DNA of 64,000 nt, taken from positions 1,364,001 through 1,428,000 of the forward strand of contig NZ_JAZDDH010000001.1 of the NCBI RefSeq assembly GCF_037081715.1. Direction: 5' to 3'. Each line of letters begins with the position of its first letter. Position 1 is the stretch's first letter. Source of the DNA: Halalkalicoccus sp. CG83 (GTDB lineage Archaea > Halobacteriota > Halobacteria > Halobacteriales > Halalkalicoccaceae). A program made the position numbers and the translations under genes. The notes beneath the pieces are model-generated. The model was not told the DNA's origin. It searched no databases and was given only the letters and a program-made list of their open reading frames with translations. This document shows positions 17,334-25,165 of the stretch, piece after piece.

Positions 17334-17525
17334 TCAACGGCTGTAGAGAACGTACGAAGCGATGAGAAACGTGAAAACGGTTCCCAGGACGGACCCGATA
17401 ACGGTGTCCCATCCCAGATGGGCGAAGAGAAACAGTCCGACCATCGCGCCGATGAAACAACCGATTATGAAGAAAATCCCTAACTGCCACTCCTCGATGA
17501 ATTCTATGGCGGTCTCGTTTGCCAT
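17334..17525 (-). CDS. Small membrane protein, two helices
   Basis: A 63-residue product starting MANETAIEFIEEW, followed by two hydrophobic segments (about 14-35 and 40-60) joined by a short GW-containing turn. I recognise no family. The ATG at 17525 was chosen over the longer frame because it gives a compact amphipathic N-terminus. The gene lies in a locally AT-richer block together with broken genes. Confidence 0.5.
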   Translation of the reverse strand: MANETAIEFIEEWQLGIFFIIGCFIGAMVGLFLFAHLGWDTVIGSVLGTVFTFLIASYVLYSR

Positions 17526-17672
17526 ATATCGAAATACGACGGCAGAAACCAAAAAGTAGAGTACGTTTGACGGATGAATCTGCTAGCAATGGGTTTACGC
17601 TGCTCCCGGAACGCGGGCGTTTTGCCAACCTCATGAACAACGCGGTCCCTTGCCGCAGAAAGGAACGGCGAA

Positions 17673-18107
17673 TTACTCACCGGGCGGTTCGATACCACCG
17701 AGCTGCTGGAGCAGGCCAAGCGAGTCATCGATGATCCAGTCTTCCCGCACCTTCCGTCCTCGAAACGGACGACCACCATTCCAGTCCCCTCAACTCGTTT
17801 TCCGGTGGGTTCGATACCCACGAGTTCCCCTCGGTGGGTGCCACGCCACGGGTATCTGACCGCGACCGTATCGTCCTCGGTGACGATCCGGTCGGCGGTC
17901 ACCTCTAGGTCGGGGAAGGTCTTCCGGAACCCATGACCGTACGACTTGTGACCTTCCTGACCGTGAACTTCCTCGGAGGGAGGCATCGTGAAGCACAGAG
18001 TCGTCGCCATACCGTTCATCGACGGAGGAGCGATCACCTTCGTTCCGGATCCGCTCGATATCCTCCCGAACGATCGCCTCGAGTTGCTGCGTAGTGGCGA
18101 CTTCCAT
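17673..18107 (-). pseudogene. SnoaL-like/ester-cyclase family gene broken by two frameshifts
   Basis: From the ATG at 18107 the frame reads VATTQQLEAIVREDIERI and continues to LHDA near 17985. It then must shift to the frame reading PPSEEVHGQEGHKSYGHG...TFPDLEVTADRIV, down to RFEDGR near 17745. A second shift restores VREDWIIDDSLGLLQQLGG and a TAA at 17673. The first change looks like an extra base (gatgcctccctcc) and the second like a missing one. The reconstructed product is a SnoaL-like polyketide-cyclase/NTF2-fold protein of about 145 residues. Both changes could be real mutations or sequencing errors. Confidence 0.75.
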
Positions 18108-18128
18108 ACTGTTCTTCATGTTGTTTAT

Positions 18129-18138
18129 GATATATAAT
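18129..18138 (-). promoter_or_regulatory. Box A of the broken SnoaL-like gene
   Basis: The AT-rich block gatatataat lies 24-30 nt before the ATG at 18107 on the minus strand, the expected box A spacing. The promoter therefore appears intact although the reading frame is not. Confidence 0.45.
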
Positions 18139-18236
18139 GCAATAACGATGTACTGACGCATGCTAACAGGGTAGAGATACGTTGAGACGAGACGGGTCGT
18201 CAAAGCCCGTCGTGATCCAGGTCGAATGTCCGCGGT

Positions 18237-18509
18237 TCACCTTTCTGGACGTGAGTCAGGGTTCAAGGCGCGACGTTGGGTCTGCAGGTAATCGATCCCG
18301 AAGTAAAGCAACACCAGTGGGGCGAGTAGTTCGAACAGTAGTCCGCCACGAAGCGTCGACCCGACGAACGTTAGTCGGACGATCCAGAAGAGGCCGAGCG
18401 CCACGGCCAGCAGCGCAATCGCGAGGCGCACGAGCACGCCGACCATCCCGGGATCGCCTTTCGGTCGGTCCGCGCCATCCTCTCTCTCGTTTCCGTCACC
18501 CTCCGGCAT
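18237..18509 (-). CDS. Small membrane protein, two helices
   Basis: A 90-residue product with a charged N-terminal 22 residues ([18 protein letters not shown]), hydrophobic segments at about 23-45 and 55-73, and a basic tail. No family is recognised. It could be a small integral membrane protein of the kind common in haloarchaea. Confidence 0.5.
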   Translation of the reverse strand: MPEGDGNEREDGADRPKGDPGMVGVLVRLAIALLAVALGLFWIVRLTFVGSTLRGGLLFELLAPLVLLYFGIDYLQTQRRALNPDSRPER

Positions 18510-18553
18510 GTAACGTACGCTCGCCGGCGTCGTCTAAGTCGCTTCGCTCCCGC

Positions 18554-18823
18554 CTAGGACTCGATCTTCTCGACGATCTCGCGGGCCTGCTCCTTCGCCT
18601 TCTCCTCGCCGACGTTCTTCCGGCCCAACACCGACGTGACCTCCCAGTCGTCGCTTCCCTCCTTCTTCCCGGTTCGGACCTCGCTGCCCTCCGAGACGGA
18701 CTCGGCGAGCTCCTTCGCTCAGTCGGGGGTTCGGATCTCGTCGTAGCGATCGGGATCGCGAAACCGCCCGTGGACGTACCCGTCCTCGGTCTCCACCGCC
18801 TCGACGTCGGGTACGTCGGCCAT
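18554..18823 (-). pseudogene. Conserved small haloarchaeal gene interrupted by an in-frame TGA
   Basis: The frame from ATG 18823 encodes 34 residues ending RYDEIRTPD and meets TGA at 18719-18721. The same frame then stays open for 54 more codons ([19 protein letters not shown] ... EKIES) to TAG at 18554. The composition is uniform across the stop, and the downstream half has the charged helical look of a protein C-terminus. The simplest reading is a TGG(Trp) to TGA change in an 89-residue protein. Function unknown. Confidence 0.7.
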
Positions 18824-18943
18824 GCTCACGCCAGGTCGTGGACTGCCGCCGGTCGTCGTCCACGCCCCCGAGCGTCGACCGGGACGATCGCTACGCGGAT
18901 CCGAGGGCGAGCGCTTAAGGCCGATCCCCCGCCTACCCCGCGT

Positions 18944-19930
18944 ATGGTGACGTTTCTCTCCGGGGGGACCGGAACGCCGAAGCTCCTCTCGGGGGCCGAC
19001 GCCGTCTTCGAGCCGGCGGAGACGACCGTCGTCGGCAACACCGGCGACGACGTCGAACTCGGCGGGCTGCTGGTCTGTCCGGACCTCGACACCGTGCTGT
19101 TCGAACGCGGCGGGGTCCTCGACCGGGAGACGTGGTGGGGGATCGACGGCGACACCCACGAGACCAACGAGTACCTCCTCGAACTGGCGAGTGCTGCCGG
19201 TCTCGAGACGGGGCCGCGCTACCTTCCCGACGCCTGTCAGACCGACGGACGGGAGATCGCCCGCTGGCGGCGGTTCTCGGGGATCGCGGAGTTCATGACG
19301 ATCGGCGACCGCGACCGCGCGGTCCACCTCACCCGGACCGGGTTGCTCGACGAGGGGCGCTCGCTCACCGAGGTCACCCGAACGCTCGCCGATGCGTTCG
19401 GGCTCGCCATCGACCTCGTGCCGATGAGCGACGACCCGCTCGCAACGATGATCCACACCGATCGGGGGGAGATGCACTTCCAGGAGTTCTGGGTCGCCCA
19501 TCGCGGCGAGCCCGCGATCGAACGCGTCGAGTTCCGCGGCGAAGCGCGGGCGACGGAGGCCGTACTGACCGCTCTCGAAGACCCGGTCGTGATCGGCCCC
19601 TCGAACCCGATCACGAGCGTCGGGCCGATCCGTGCGGTCAGGGGGGTCGAGGAACGACTCGCCCGGGTGCCGGTGGTCGTCGTCTCGCCGTTCGTCGAGG
19701 ACCGCGTCTTCTCGGGCCCCGCGGGCGATCTGATGGCCGCTTCGGGCTACGAGCCCTCGACCGCCGGCGTCGCCGAATGCTATCCGTTCGCCGACGCGTT
19801 CGTGCTCGACGACGGCGACGGGACGACGCTCGATCGCCCCGTCGTCCGGACCGACACCGCGATGGACTCGCGAGAGGACGCCGAACGCGTCGCCCGTGCG
19901 GTCGAGGAGGCGCTGGGGGGGATCGACTGA
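18944..19930 (+). CDS. cofD: 2-phospho-L-lactate transferase CofD (coenzyme F420 biosynthesis)
   Basis: A 328-residue enzyme that joins 2-phospholactate (or phosphoenolpyruvate), activated with GTP, to the deazaflavin Fo to give F420-0. N-terminal [15 protein letters not shown] and the NTGDD motif (about residues 32-36) are the CofD nucleotide-binding signatures; [12 protein letters not shown] occurs later as in the family. The open frame runs far upstream (18182), but the ATG at 18944 matches family N-termini and lies about 27 nt from a CTTAAG box A. It leads a four-gene coupled operon. Confidence 0.92.
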   Translation: MVTFLSGGTGTPKLLSGADAVFEPAETTVVGNTGDDVELGGLLVCPDLDTVLFERGGVLDRETWWGIDGDTHETNEYLLELASAAGLETGPRYLPDACQTDGREIARWRRFSGIAEFMTIGDRDRAVHLTRTGLLDEGRSLTEVTRTLADAFGLAIDLVPMSDDPLATMIHTDRGEMHFQEFWVAHRGEPAIERVEFRGEARATEAVLTALEDPVVIGPSNPITSVGPIRAVRGVEERLARVPVVVVSPFVEDRVFSGPAGDLMAASGYEPSTAGVAECYPFADAFVLDDGDGTTLDRPVVRTDTAMDSREDAERVARAVEEALGGID

Positions 19931-20673
19931 TGTTCGAGCCACGACTCGCGCTCGCGAGCCTGAGCGGCCGATCGGACGCCGCGTGGGCGAGCGCGGCGAG
20001 CGAGCACGCCGGCGCGGCCTTTCTCGGCGGAATCGCCCTCGACGAGCCGTCTCGGGAGGCCGCCCGCGCGCTCGTCGCCCGCGACCGCGACGAGTTCCTG
20101 CCGGCGGACCCGATCGCGTTCGTCGACGACCAGCTCTCGGCGCTGTCGGAGACGCCGATCAGAGCGGGATTTAACCTTCGGTCGAGTTCGCCCGAACCGA
20201 TCGCGACGGCTGCGGCGGTCTGTCGCGCGCACGGCGCGATCTGCGAGATCAACGCCCACTGTCGCCAGGAAGAGCTGTGTGCGGTCGGCTGCGGGGAGAC
20301 GCTCCTTCGGGAGAGCGACCGGCTCCGCGAGTACGTCTGCGCGGCCGACGCCGAGGGCGCGACGGTGAGCGTGAAGGTCCGTGCGGAGGTCGACGGGGTG
20401 AATCTCGCCGAGACCGCCCGACTGGTCGAGCGGGCGGGTGCGGACGCGATCCACGTCGACGCGATGGATTCGGAGGAGGTGATCCGAACGGTGACGGACG
20501 CCGCCGATCTGTTCGTGATCGCGAACAACGAGGTTCGCGACGCCGCGAGCGTCCGGGAGTACCTCGCGTACGGCGCGGACGCGGTGAGCGTCGGCCGACC
20601 CAGCGACGACCCCCGGGTGCTCGCACGGATACGGGAGGTCCTCGACCGGCTCTCCCGGGAGGCCCACGCGTGA
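19930..20673 (+). CDS. tRNA-dihydrouridine-synthase-like protein (MJ0144 type)
   Basis: A 247-residue TIM-barrel protein of the DUS-like group found next to cofD in haloarchaea. EINAHC (about residues 98-103) corresponds to the INxxC active-site strand of DUS enzymes, and IHVDAMDS, VIANNEVRDAASVREYL and GADAVSVGRPS match the flavin phosphate-binding end of the barrel. It is shorter than true tRNA DUS and lacks the C-terminal tRNA-binding domain, so tRNA reduction is doubtful. The start overlaps the cofD stop (TGATG), and it is coupled to the next gene by GTGA. Confidence 0.75.
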   Translation: MFEPRLALASLSGRSDAAWASAASEHAGAAFLGGIALDEPSREAARALVARDRDEFLPADPIAFVDDQLSALSETPIRAGFNLRSSSPEPIATAAAVCRAHGAICEINAHCRQEELCAVGCGETLLRESDRLREYVCAADAEGATVSVKVRAEVDGVNLAETARLVERAGADAIHVDAMDSEEVIRTVTDAADLFVIANNEVRDAASVREYLAYGADAVSVGRPSDDPRVLARIREVLDRLSREAHA

Positions 20674-21539
20674 ACGCGAACACGAGCGCGCGGACACGAA
20701 CGGCGGCACAGAACGCCGAACTCGCGCTGCTGCTCGAGGTCGCGGGGACGCCCAAGCCGGGCAACGTCGACCGACGGCGCGATCTGTCCGACCTGCGCTT
20801 CGAGCAGTTCCTCGCGGGCGCCGTCGGTGCGGGCGAGGGGTTGCGGGACGCGGAAGCCGGCGATCCCATCGGCGAGGCGTTCGAACGGGCGGTCGGGGGG
20901 ATGGCCGCCGGCCACGGTCAGAACACCCAGTTCGGCGCGCTTCTCCTGCTCGTGCCGCTCGTCCGCGCCGCGATCGAAGACGGGGGGACGCTCTCGCCCG
21001 AGGGCGTACGACGGGTCGTCGAGGCGACTACCGTCGAGGACGCCGCCGCGTTCTACCGGGCGTTCGAGTACTGCGAGGTGTTCGTCGACGACCCGCCCGA
21101 GGACGCCGCCGACCTCGACGTTCGGCGCGGGAGCGAAGCCGTCCCCGCCCTCGAACGCCGCGGGCTGACGCTCCTCGACGTGATGCGCCTGAGCGAGGCC
21201 GAGGACGACGTCGCCCGCGAGTGGACGGGCGGCTTCGAGCGCTCGTTCCGGGCCGCGGAACTGATCACTGAGTCCGAGGGGCCGCTCTCGGATCGCGGCG
21301 CACGGGCGTTTCTCGACCTGCTCGCGGAGCGACCCGACACGCTCGTCGCGAAGAAACACGGGGAGAGGGTCGCCGAGGGGGCGATGGAGCGGGCGAAACG
21401 GACACGCGACGCGGGCGATCCAGACGCGATCGAGGCGCTCGCCGAGGCGTTCGTCGAGGAGGGGATCAATCCGGGAACGACCGCCGACATCGTCGCCGCG
21501 GGGCTGTTCGTCGCGCTCGAACGGGGAGTCGAGCCGTGA
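20670..21539 (+). CDS. CitG/MdcB-like triphosphoribosyl-dephospho-CoA synthase family protein
   Basis: A 289-residue protein of the CitG family. The EVAGTPKPGNVDRRRD stretch near residues 24-39 matches the ATP-site motif (TPKPGLVDR) of CitG/MdcB. CitG makes the prosthetic-group precursor of citrate lyase, but no citrate- or malonate-lyase genes are present here. In methanogens this family includes the methanofuran-pathway enzyme MfnF, so another ATP-dependent cofactor step is more likely. The GTG start at 20670 overlaps the previous stop and has a cccggga ribosome-like stretch upstream. Confidence 0.75.
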   Translation: MNANTSARTRTAAQNAELALLLEVAGTPKPGNVDRRRDLSDLRFEQFLAGAVGAGEGLRDAEAGDPIGEAFERAVGGMAAGHGQNTQFGALLLLVPLVRAAIEDGGTLSPEGVRRVVEATTVEDAAAFYRAFEYCEVFVDDPPEDAADLDVRRGSEAVPALERRGLTLLDVMRLSEAEDDVAREWTGGFERSFRAAELITESEGPLSDRGARAFLDLLAERPDTLVAKKHGERVAEGAMERAKRTRDAGDPDAIEALAEAFVEEGINPGTTADIVAAGLFVALERGVEP

Positions 21540-22126
21540 GCGACGGCTGGCCGGTCGAGCTACGCGGCGCCACCGAGTCGGTCGTCGCAACGCTCGGGCC
21601 GAACGACCGGTGGAACCTCGCGGCGCTCGGGCTGTTCGCCGGCGAGCCGGTGACCTCGCGGACGTGGGGAAACACCCGGACGCGGCGGAATCTCCACCGG
21701 CGAGGTGGGGGGTACGTCCAGTTCACCCGGGATCCGATGGAGTTCGTCGAGGCGGCGCTGGGAGTCTACGAGCGCGACGACCCCGTCCTTCCTTCCGCGG
21801 ACGCCTGGGTCCGCGTCGAGGTCGAGCGGGTCGACGCCGGCGAGGACGGCGGCACCCGCTGGGAGGAGTGGGCGCACACGCCGGTCGAGACGGGGATCGA
21901 ACGGCGCGTCGTCCCGACGACCAACCGCGGCTACAACGCCGTCATCGAGGCGACGGTCGCGGCCTCGCGGCTCGGCGTCGCAGCTTACGATACCGCCGAG
22001 CTCGAGGAACGCCTCGTCTACTTCGAGGGCGTGGTCGAGCGCTGTGGCGCCGCACGCGAGCGCGAGGCGATGGCGCGCCTCCGCGAACTGTCGGACTGGG
22101 ACGGGCGGGACGAACGGCCCGACTGA
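21536..22126 (+). CDS. DUF447 family protein (flavin split-barrel type)
   Basis: A 196-residue protein of the DUF447 group, which has a flavin-reductase-like split-barrel fold. Visible family features are WNLAALG near residue 27, SRTWGNTRTRRNL at about 41-53, and a Thr-Asn-Arg-Gly-Tyr-Asn segment near residue 132. DUF447 genes accompany methanofuran/methanopterin cofactor genes in methanogens and methylotrophs; here the gene closes the cofD operon. It starts with GTG overlapping the previous stop (GTGA at 21536-21539). Confidence 0.7.
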   Translation: MSDGWPVELRGATESVVATLGPNDRWNLAALGLFAGEPVTSRTWGNTRTRRNLHRRGGGYVQFTRDPMEFVEAALGVYERDDPVLPSADAWVRVEVERVDAGEDGGTRWEEWAHTPVETGIERRVVPTTNRGYNAVIEATVAASRLGVAAYDTAELEERLVYFEGVVERCGAAREREAMARLRELSDWDGRDERPD

Positions 22127-22192
22127 GGCGACCGAAACGACCGAAACGCTCGAAACGAATCCTTTTAGGCCGCCACCCCAGTAGAGCCCGCC

Positions 22193-22384
22193 ATGGCGAT
22201 CAAACCGGCCTACGTCAAGAAGACGGGGACGCTCCTCATCGAGCGTTACCCCGAGGCGTTCAACGACGACTTCGATCACAACAAACGAAGCGTCCGCGAA
22301 CTGACCAACATCGAGTCCAAGGGCGTCCGAAACCGGATCGCGGGCTACGTCACCCGGAAACAGGAACAGGCCGCCCAGGCGTAG
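22193..22384 (+). CDS. rps17e: 30S ribosomal protein S17e
   Basis: A 63-residue basic protein starting MAIKPAYVKKTGTLLIERYP, the archaeal S17e N-terminus, with NKRSVRELTNIESKGVRNRI in the middle. It is a structural protein of the small ribosomal subunit. A CCTTTTAGG box A at about 22160-22168 lies 27-30 nt before the ATG. The spacer upstream holds a short run of gaaacg/cgaaac repeats of no clear function. Confidence 0.95.
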   Translation: MAIKPAYVKKTGTLLIERYPEAFNDDFDHNKRSVRELTNIESKGVRNRIAGYVTRKQEQAAQA

Positions 22385-22390
22385 CGCGGC

Positions 22391-22412
22391 AGCTTTTGCG
22401 GGTTTTCTCCCG
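22391..22412 (+). terminator. Double T-tract terminator after S17e
   Basis: Two runs of four T (in agcttttgcgg and ggttttctcc) follow the S17e stop within 25 nt. Oligo-T runs are sufficient for archaeal RNA polymerase termination. No strong hairpin precedes them. Confidence 0.5.
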
Positions 22413-22453
22413 ATCCAAACGGTTTTGAACCGGGCCGACCCTACCCTGCGCTA

Positions 22454-23488
22454 ATGACTCACACCGTTGGCGTGCTCGGCGCGACCGGCGCCGTCGGACA
22501 GCGACTCATCCAGCTTCTCGATCCTCACCCCGAGTTCGAGATCGCGTGTCTCACCGCGAGCCCCGAGAGCGCGGGCCGGCCCTACCGCGACGCGGCCAAG
22601 TGGCGGATCAGCACACCGATCCCCGAGGACGTGGCGGAGATCACGGTCGCGGAGACCGATCCCGAGGCGGTGCCCGACGACGTCGACATGCTCTTCTCCT
22701 CGCTTCCCTCCTCGGTCGGCGAGCGCGTCGAGCCCGACTTCGCGGAGGCGGGCTACGTCGTCTCCTCGAACTCCTCGAACCAGCGCATGGCGCCCGACGT
22801 CCCGCTCGTGATCCCCGAGGTGAACGCCGACCACCTCGCTATGCTCGAGGTCCAGCGCGACGAGCGCGGCTGGGACGGCGCGCTCGTGAAGAACCCCAAC
22901 TGCTCGACGATCACGATGGTCCCCACGCTCGCGGCGCTCGATACGTTCGGACTTTCGAGAGTGCACGTCGCCACCCTCCAGGCCGTCTCGGGGGCGGGCT
23001 ACTCCGGCGTCACGTCGATGGAGATCATCGACAACGCCGTCCCGCACATCGGCGGCGAGGAGGAGAAGATGGAGTCCGAGTCCCGAAAGCTGCTGGGGGC
23101 CTTCGACGGCGCCGAACTCTCGCTGCACGACGCGACGGTCTCGGCGTCCTGTAACCGCATCCCCACGCTCGACGGCCACCTCGAGAACGTCTGGGCCGAG
23201 ACCGAGGAGGAGGCGAGCGCGGAGGACGCGATCGAGGCGATGGAGACCTACGACTCGATCGATCTGCCCTCCTCGCCGGACCCCCTCATCCACGTCTTCG
23301 AGGAGCCGGAACGACCCCAGCCCCGGCTGGACCGTGAGCGCGAGAACGGCATGCAGATCTGTGCCGGCGGCGTCCGCGAGAGCGAGACCGGGCTCCAGTA
23401 CAACTGTCTCGCGCACAACACGCTTCGGGGCGCGGCGGGCGCGAGCGTGCTGAACGGCGAGCTGCTCGCCGAGCAGGGCTACATCTAG
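22454..23488 (+). CDS. asd: Aspartate-semialdehyde dehydrogenase
   Basis: A 344-residue NADP-dependent enzyme converting beta-aspartyl phosphate to aspartate semialdehyde for threonine, methionine and lysine synthesis. The N-terminal GVLGATGAVGQRLI (6-19) binds NADP; NPNCST has the catalytic Cys150; the SNSSNQRM segment near 105 and the C-terminal HNTLRGAAGAS are those of the archaeal/fungal ASADH type. A GGTTTTGAA box A about 27 nt upstream suggests a leaderless mRNA. Its last bases overlap the broken PIN gene on the other strand. Confidence 0.94.
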   Translation: MTHTVGVLGATGAVGQRLIQLLDPHPEFEIACLTASPESAGRPYRDAAKWRISTPIPEDVAEITVAETDPEAVPDDVDMLFSSLPSSVGERVEPDFAEAGYVVSSNSSNQRMAPDVPLVIPEVNADHLAMLEVQRDERGWDGALVKNPNCSTITMVPTLAALDTFGLSRVHVATLQAVSGAGYSGVTSMEIIDNAVPHIGGEEEKMESESRKLLGAFDGAELSLHDATVSASCNRIPTLDGHLENVWAETEEEASAEDAIEAMETYDSIDLPSSPDPLIHVFEEPERPQPRLDRERENGMQICAGGVRESETGLQYNCLAHNTLRGAAGASVLNGELLAEQGYI

Positions 23489-23885
23489 TAGAACTCGACT
23501 GCGACGCCGTCGAACCGCTCGAAGTCCCCGGTATGCCTCGTCACCACCGTCGCGCCGAGCGACCGTGCCACGCCGGCGATCAGTACGTCCCCCGCGAGCG
23601 AGTCGATGCCGCCGTGGTTCACGTCGGGATCGTCGTATGGCGTCGCCTCGAGCGCCCCGGCGTGGTACGCGTGCCCGACGGTAACCGGGACGATCCGGAG
23701 CCAGCCGTAGTTCGCCGTCAGATCGGCTCGCGACGGGGTGCCAATGAGGTATTCCCGACCGCGAGTTCCTTCATACAGACCGTCGAGGTGACGAACTCCT
23801 CGTCCCCGGAGTTGGCGAGGTAGCTCGCGACCGCCTCCCGACCTCGTTCGTAGCCGATCAGAAACGTGGTGTCGAGAAGTCTCAC
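23485..23885 (-). pseudogene. PIN-domain (VapC-like) toxin gene with a frameshift
   Basis: GTG at 23885 begins RLLDTTFLIGYERGREAV, the first PIN strand with its acidic Asp, and continues to STVCMKELAVG near 23757. The frame then needs one extra base: the next frame reads EYLIGTPSRADLTANYGW and, further on, GGIDSLAGDVLIAGVA and VVTRHTGDFERF with the remaining acidic PIN residues, to TAG at 23485. Total length (401 nt) is one short of a multiple of three. It was probably a PIN ribonuclease toxin of about 133 residues. The GTG overlaps the stop of the remnant upstream. Confidence 0.75.
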
Positions 23886-24016
23886 TCTTCGGTCTCGTTG
23901 GTCATGGCGTTGAGCGCGCGTCGCTGACGTACCGCCAGCCCCTCGTTCGTTGCCGTACGGTGGACTGAAACGATCTCCTCGAGACGTTCACCCTCCCCTT
24001 CCCAGAGCGAACACAA
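23882..24016 (-). pseudogene. Possible antitoxin remnant upstream of the broken PIN gene
   Basis: A frame of up to 44 residues (TTG at 24016) ends in TGA overlapping the PIN GTG as GTGA, the coupling usual between antitoxin and toxin. The product is charged and helical (GERLEEIVSVHRTATNEG ... MTNETEE). There is no DNA-binding N-terminus, because the preceding gene ends only 12 nt before. It may be the tail of a truncated antitoxin. I recognise no family. Confidence 0.35.
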
Positions 24017-24027
24017 TCCGCTGTCGG

Positions 24028-24987
24028 CTACAGCACCTGGTTCTCTAGATCCGTCTCGCCAGCGTCGAGGCGCTCGACGTTCTCCGCGACGATGTCGGCG
24101 AGCCTGACGTAGTATCGGGGCGTGTGGCCGGCGTTGTGCGGCGTGATCTGGACGTTGTCGAAGCCCCACAGCGGGTGGTCCTCGGGGAGGGGCTCGGGGT
24201 CGGTGACGTCGAGCGCGGCCCCGCGAAGTTTGTTGCGCCGGATCGCGTCCACGAGCGCCTCCGTCTCGACGACGGGGCCGCGCGCGATATTTACCAAGAG
24301 AGCGTCCTCGGGCAGCGTCACGAGCTCCTCCTCGCCGATCAGCCCCTCGGTGGTGTCCGTGAGCGGGCAGGCGAGCACCAGGACGTCCGTGCGCGAGAAC
24401 GCCTCGTGGAGGTCCTCGGAATCGAAGCCGATCACCTCGTCGGTCGGCCCGCCCTTCTCGGGGGTGTAGCGAACCCCGACGGTGTCGACGCCGAACCCCT
24501 CCAACCGATCGACGATCGACTCGCCGATCGCGCCCAGACCGACCACGGTGACGGTCGAGCCCATGAACTCGTCGGTCTGATAGTGGCGCCACTCGCGGTC
24601 GCGCTGGCGGTCCCGCCCCTCGAAGAAGTCCCGGTAGAAGGCGAGGATCGAGCCGAGCACCTGTTCGGCGATGTTCGGACCGTGGACGCCCGCGGCGTTC
24701 GTCACCGCTACGCCGGCGTCCTCGAGGGCGTCCATCGGCAGGTGGCCCGTCCCCGCGTACGCACACGCGAACAGTTCGAGCGTCTCGGCCTGGGAGAGCA
24801 GTTCCTCGTCGATGTCCATCCCGACGGCGACGGGCGCCTCGCGGATCAGCTCCCGTTCGTCCTCCGGCGTCGTCGCCACCCGGACCTCGTGGTCGGGCAG
24901 TCGATCGCGGATCTCGGCCGCGAGGTCGGCGACGGGCATGCCGTGGGTTCCGCGGCGAAGCACCAGCACGTCGAACGGGTCGGTCAT
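24028..24987 (-). CDS. D-isomer-specific 2-hydroxyacid dehydrogenase
   Basis: A 319-residue NAD(P)-dependent enzyme that interconverts 2-hydroxy and 2-oxo acids. The nucleotide loop VVGLGAIGES lies near the middle. The catalytic Arg is in LVNIARGPVVE, the Glu in DVTDPEPLPEDHPLW and the His in ITPHNAGHTP. The ATG at 24987 gives the expected N-terminus (MTDPFDVLVL); the longer frame to 25062 adds Arg-rich residues. The substrate (glycerate, lactate or phosphoglycerate-like) is not resolved; there is no ACT domain, so it is not SerA of the long type. Confidence 0.88.
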   Translation of the reverse strand: MTDPFDVLVLRRGTHGMPVADLAAEIRDRLPDHEVRVATTPEDERELIREAPVAVGMDIDEELLSQAETLELFACAYAGTGHLPMDALEDAGVAVTNAAGVHGPNIAEQVLGSILAFYRDFFEGRDRQRDREWRHYQTDEFMGSTVTVVGLGAIGESIVDRLEGFGVDTVGVRYTPEKGGPTDEVIGFDSEDLHEAFSRTDVLVLACPLTDTTEGLIGEEELVTLPEDALLVNIARGPVVETEALVDAIRRNKLRGAALDVTDPEPLPEDHPLWGFDNVQITPHNAGHTPRYYVRLADIVAENVERLDAGETDLENQVL

Positions 24988-25165
24988 GCCGGATCCCTCT
25001 CGCCGACGGAAAGTCATACTGTCGGTCGTCCCCGAGCGATCCCTGCGGGTTCGGCGGTTCATCCGAGCCCCGATCGTCCGACTGGCCCGTTCTCGGCCCC
25101 GTGATCCCGACGCTCCACCCGGGTTGCTTCAGGGGTTTTAAGACCGTACGAGCGAGGTTCGGTGT

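Noticed and set aside
18554-18823. TGA in this gene as selenocysteine or pyrrolysine
   Set aside because: Pyrrolysine uses TAG, and Halobacteria are not known to make selenocysteine; no SECIS-like element was looked for with confidence. A nonsense change is simpler.
20670-21539. CitG-like protein as part of citrate or malonate lyase
   Set aside because: No lyase subunits, citC or mdcB partners appear; the neighbours are cofactor genes.
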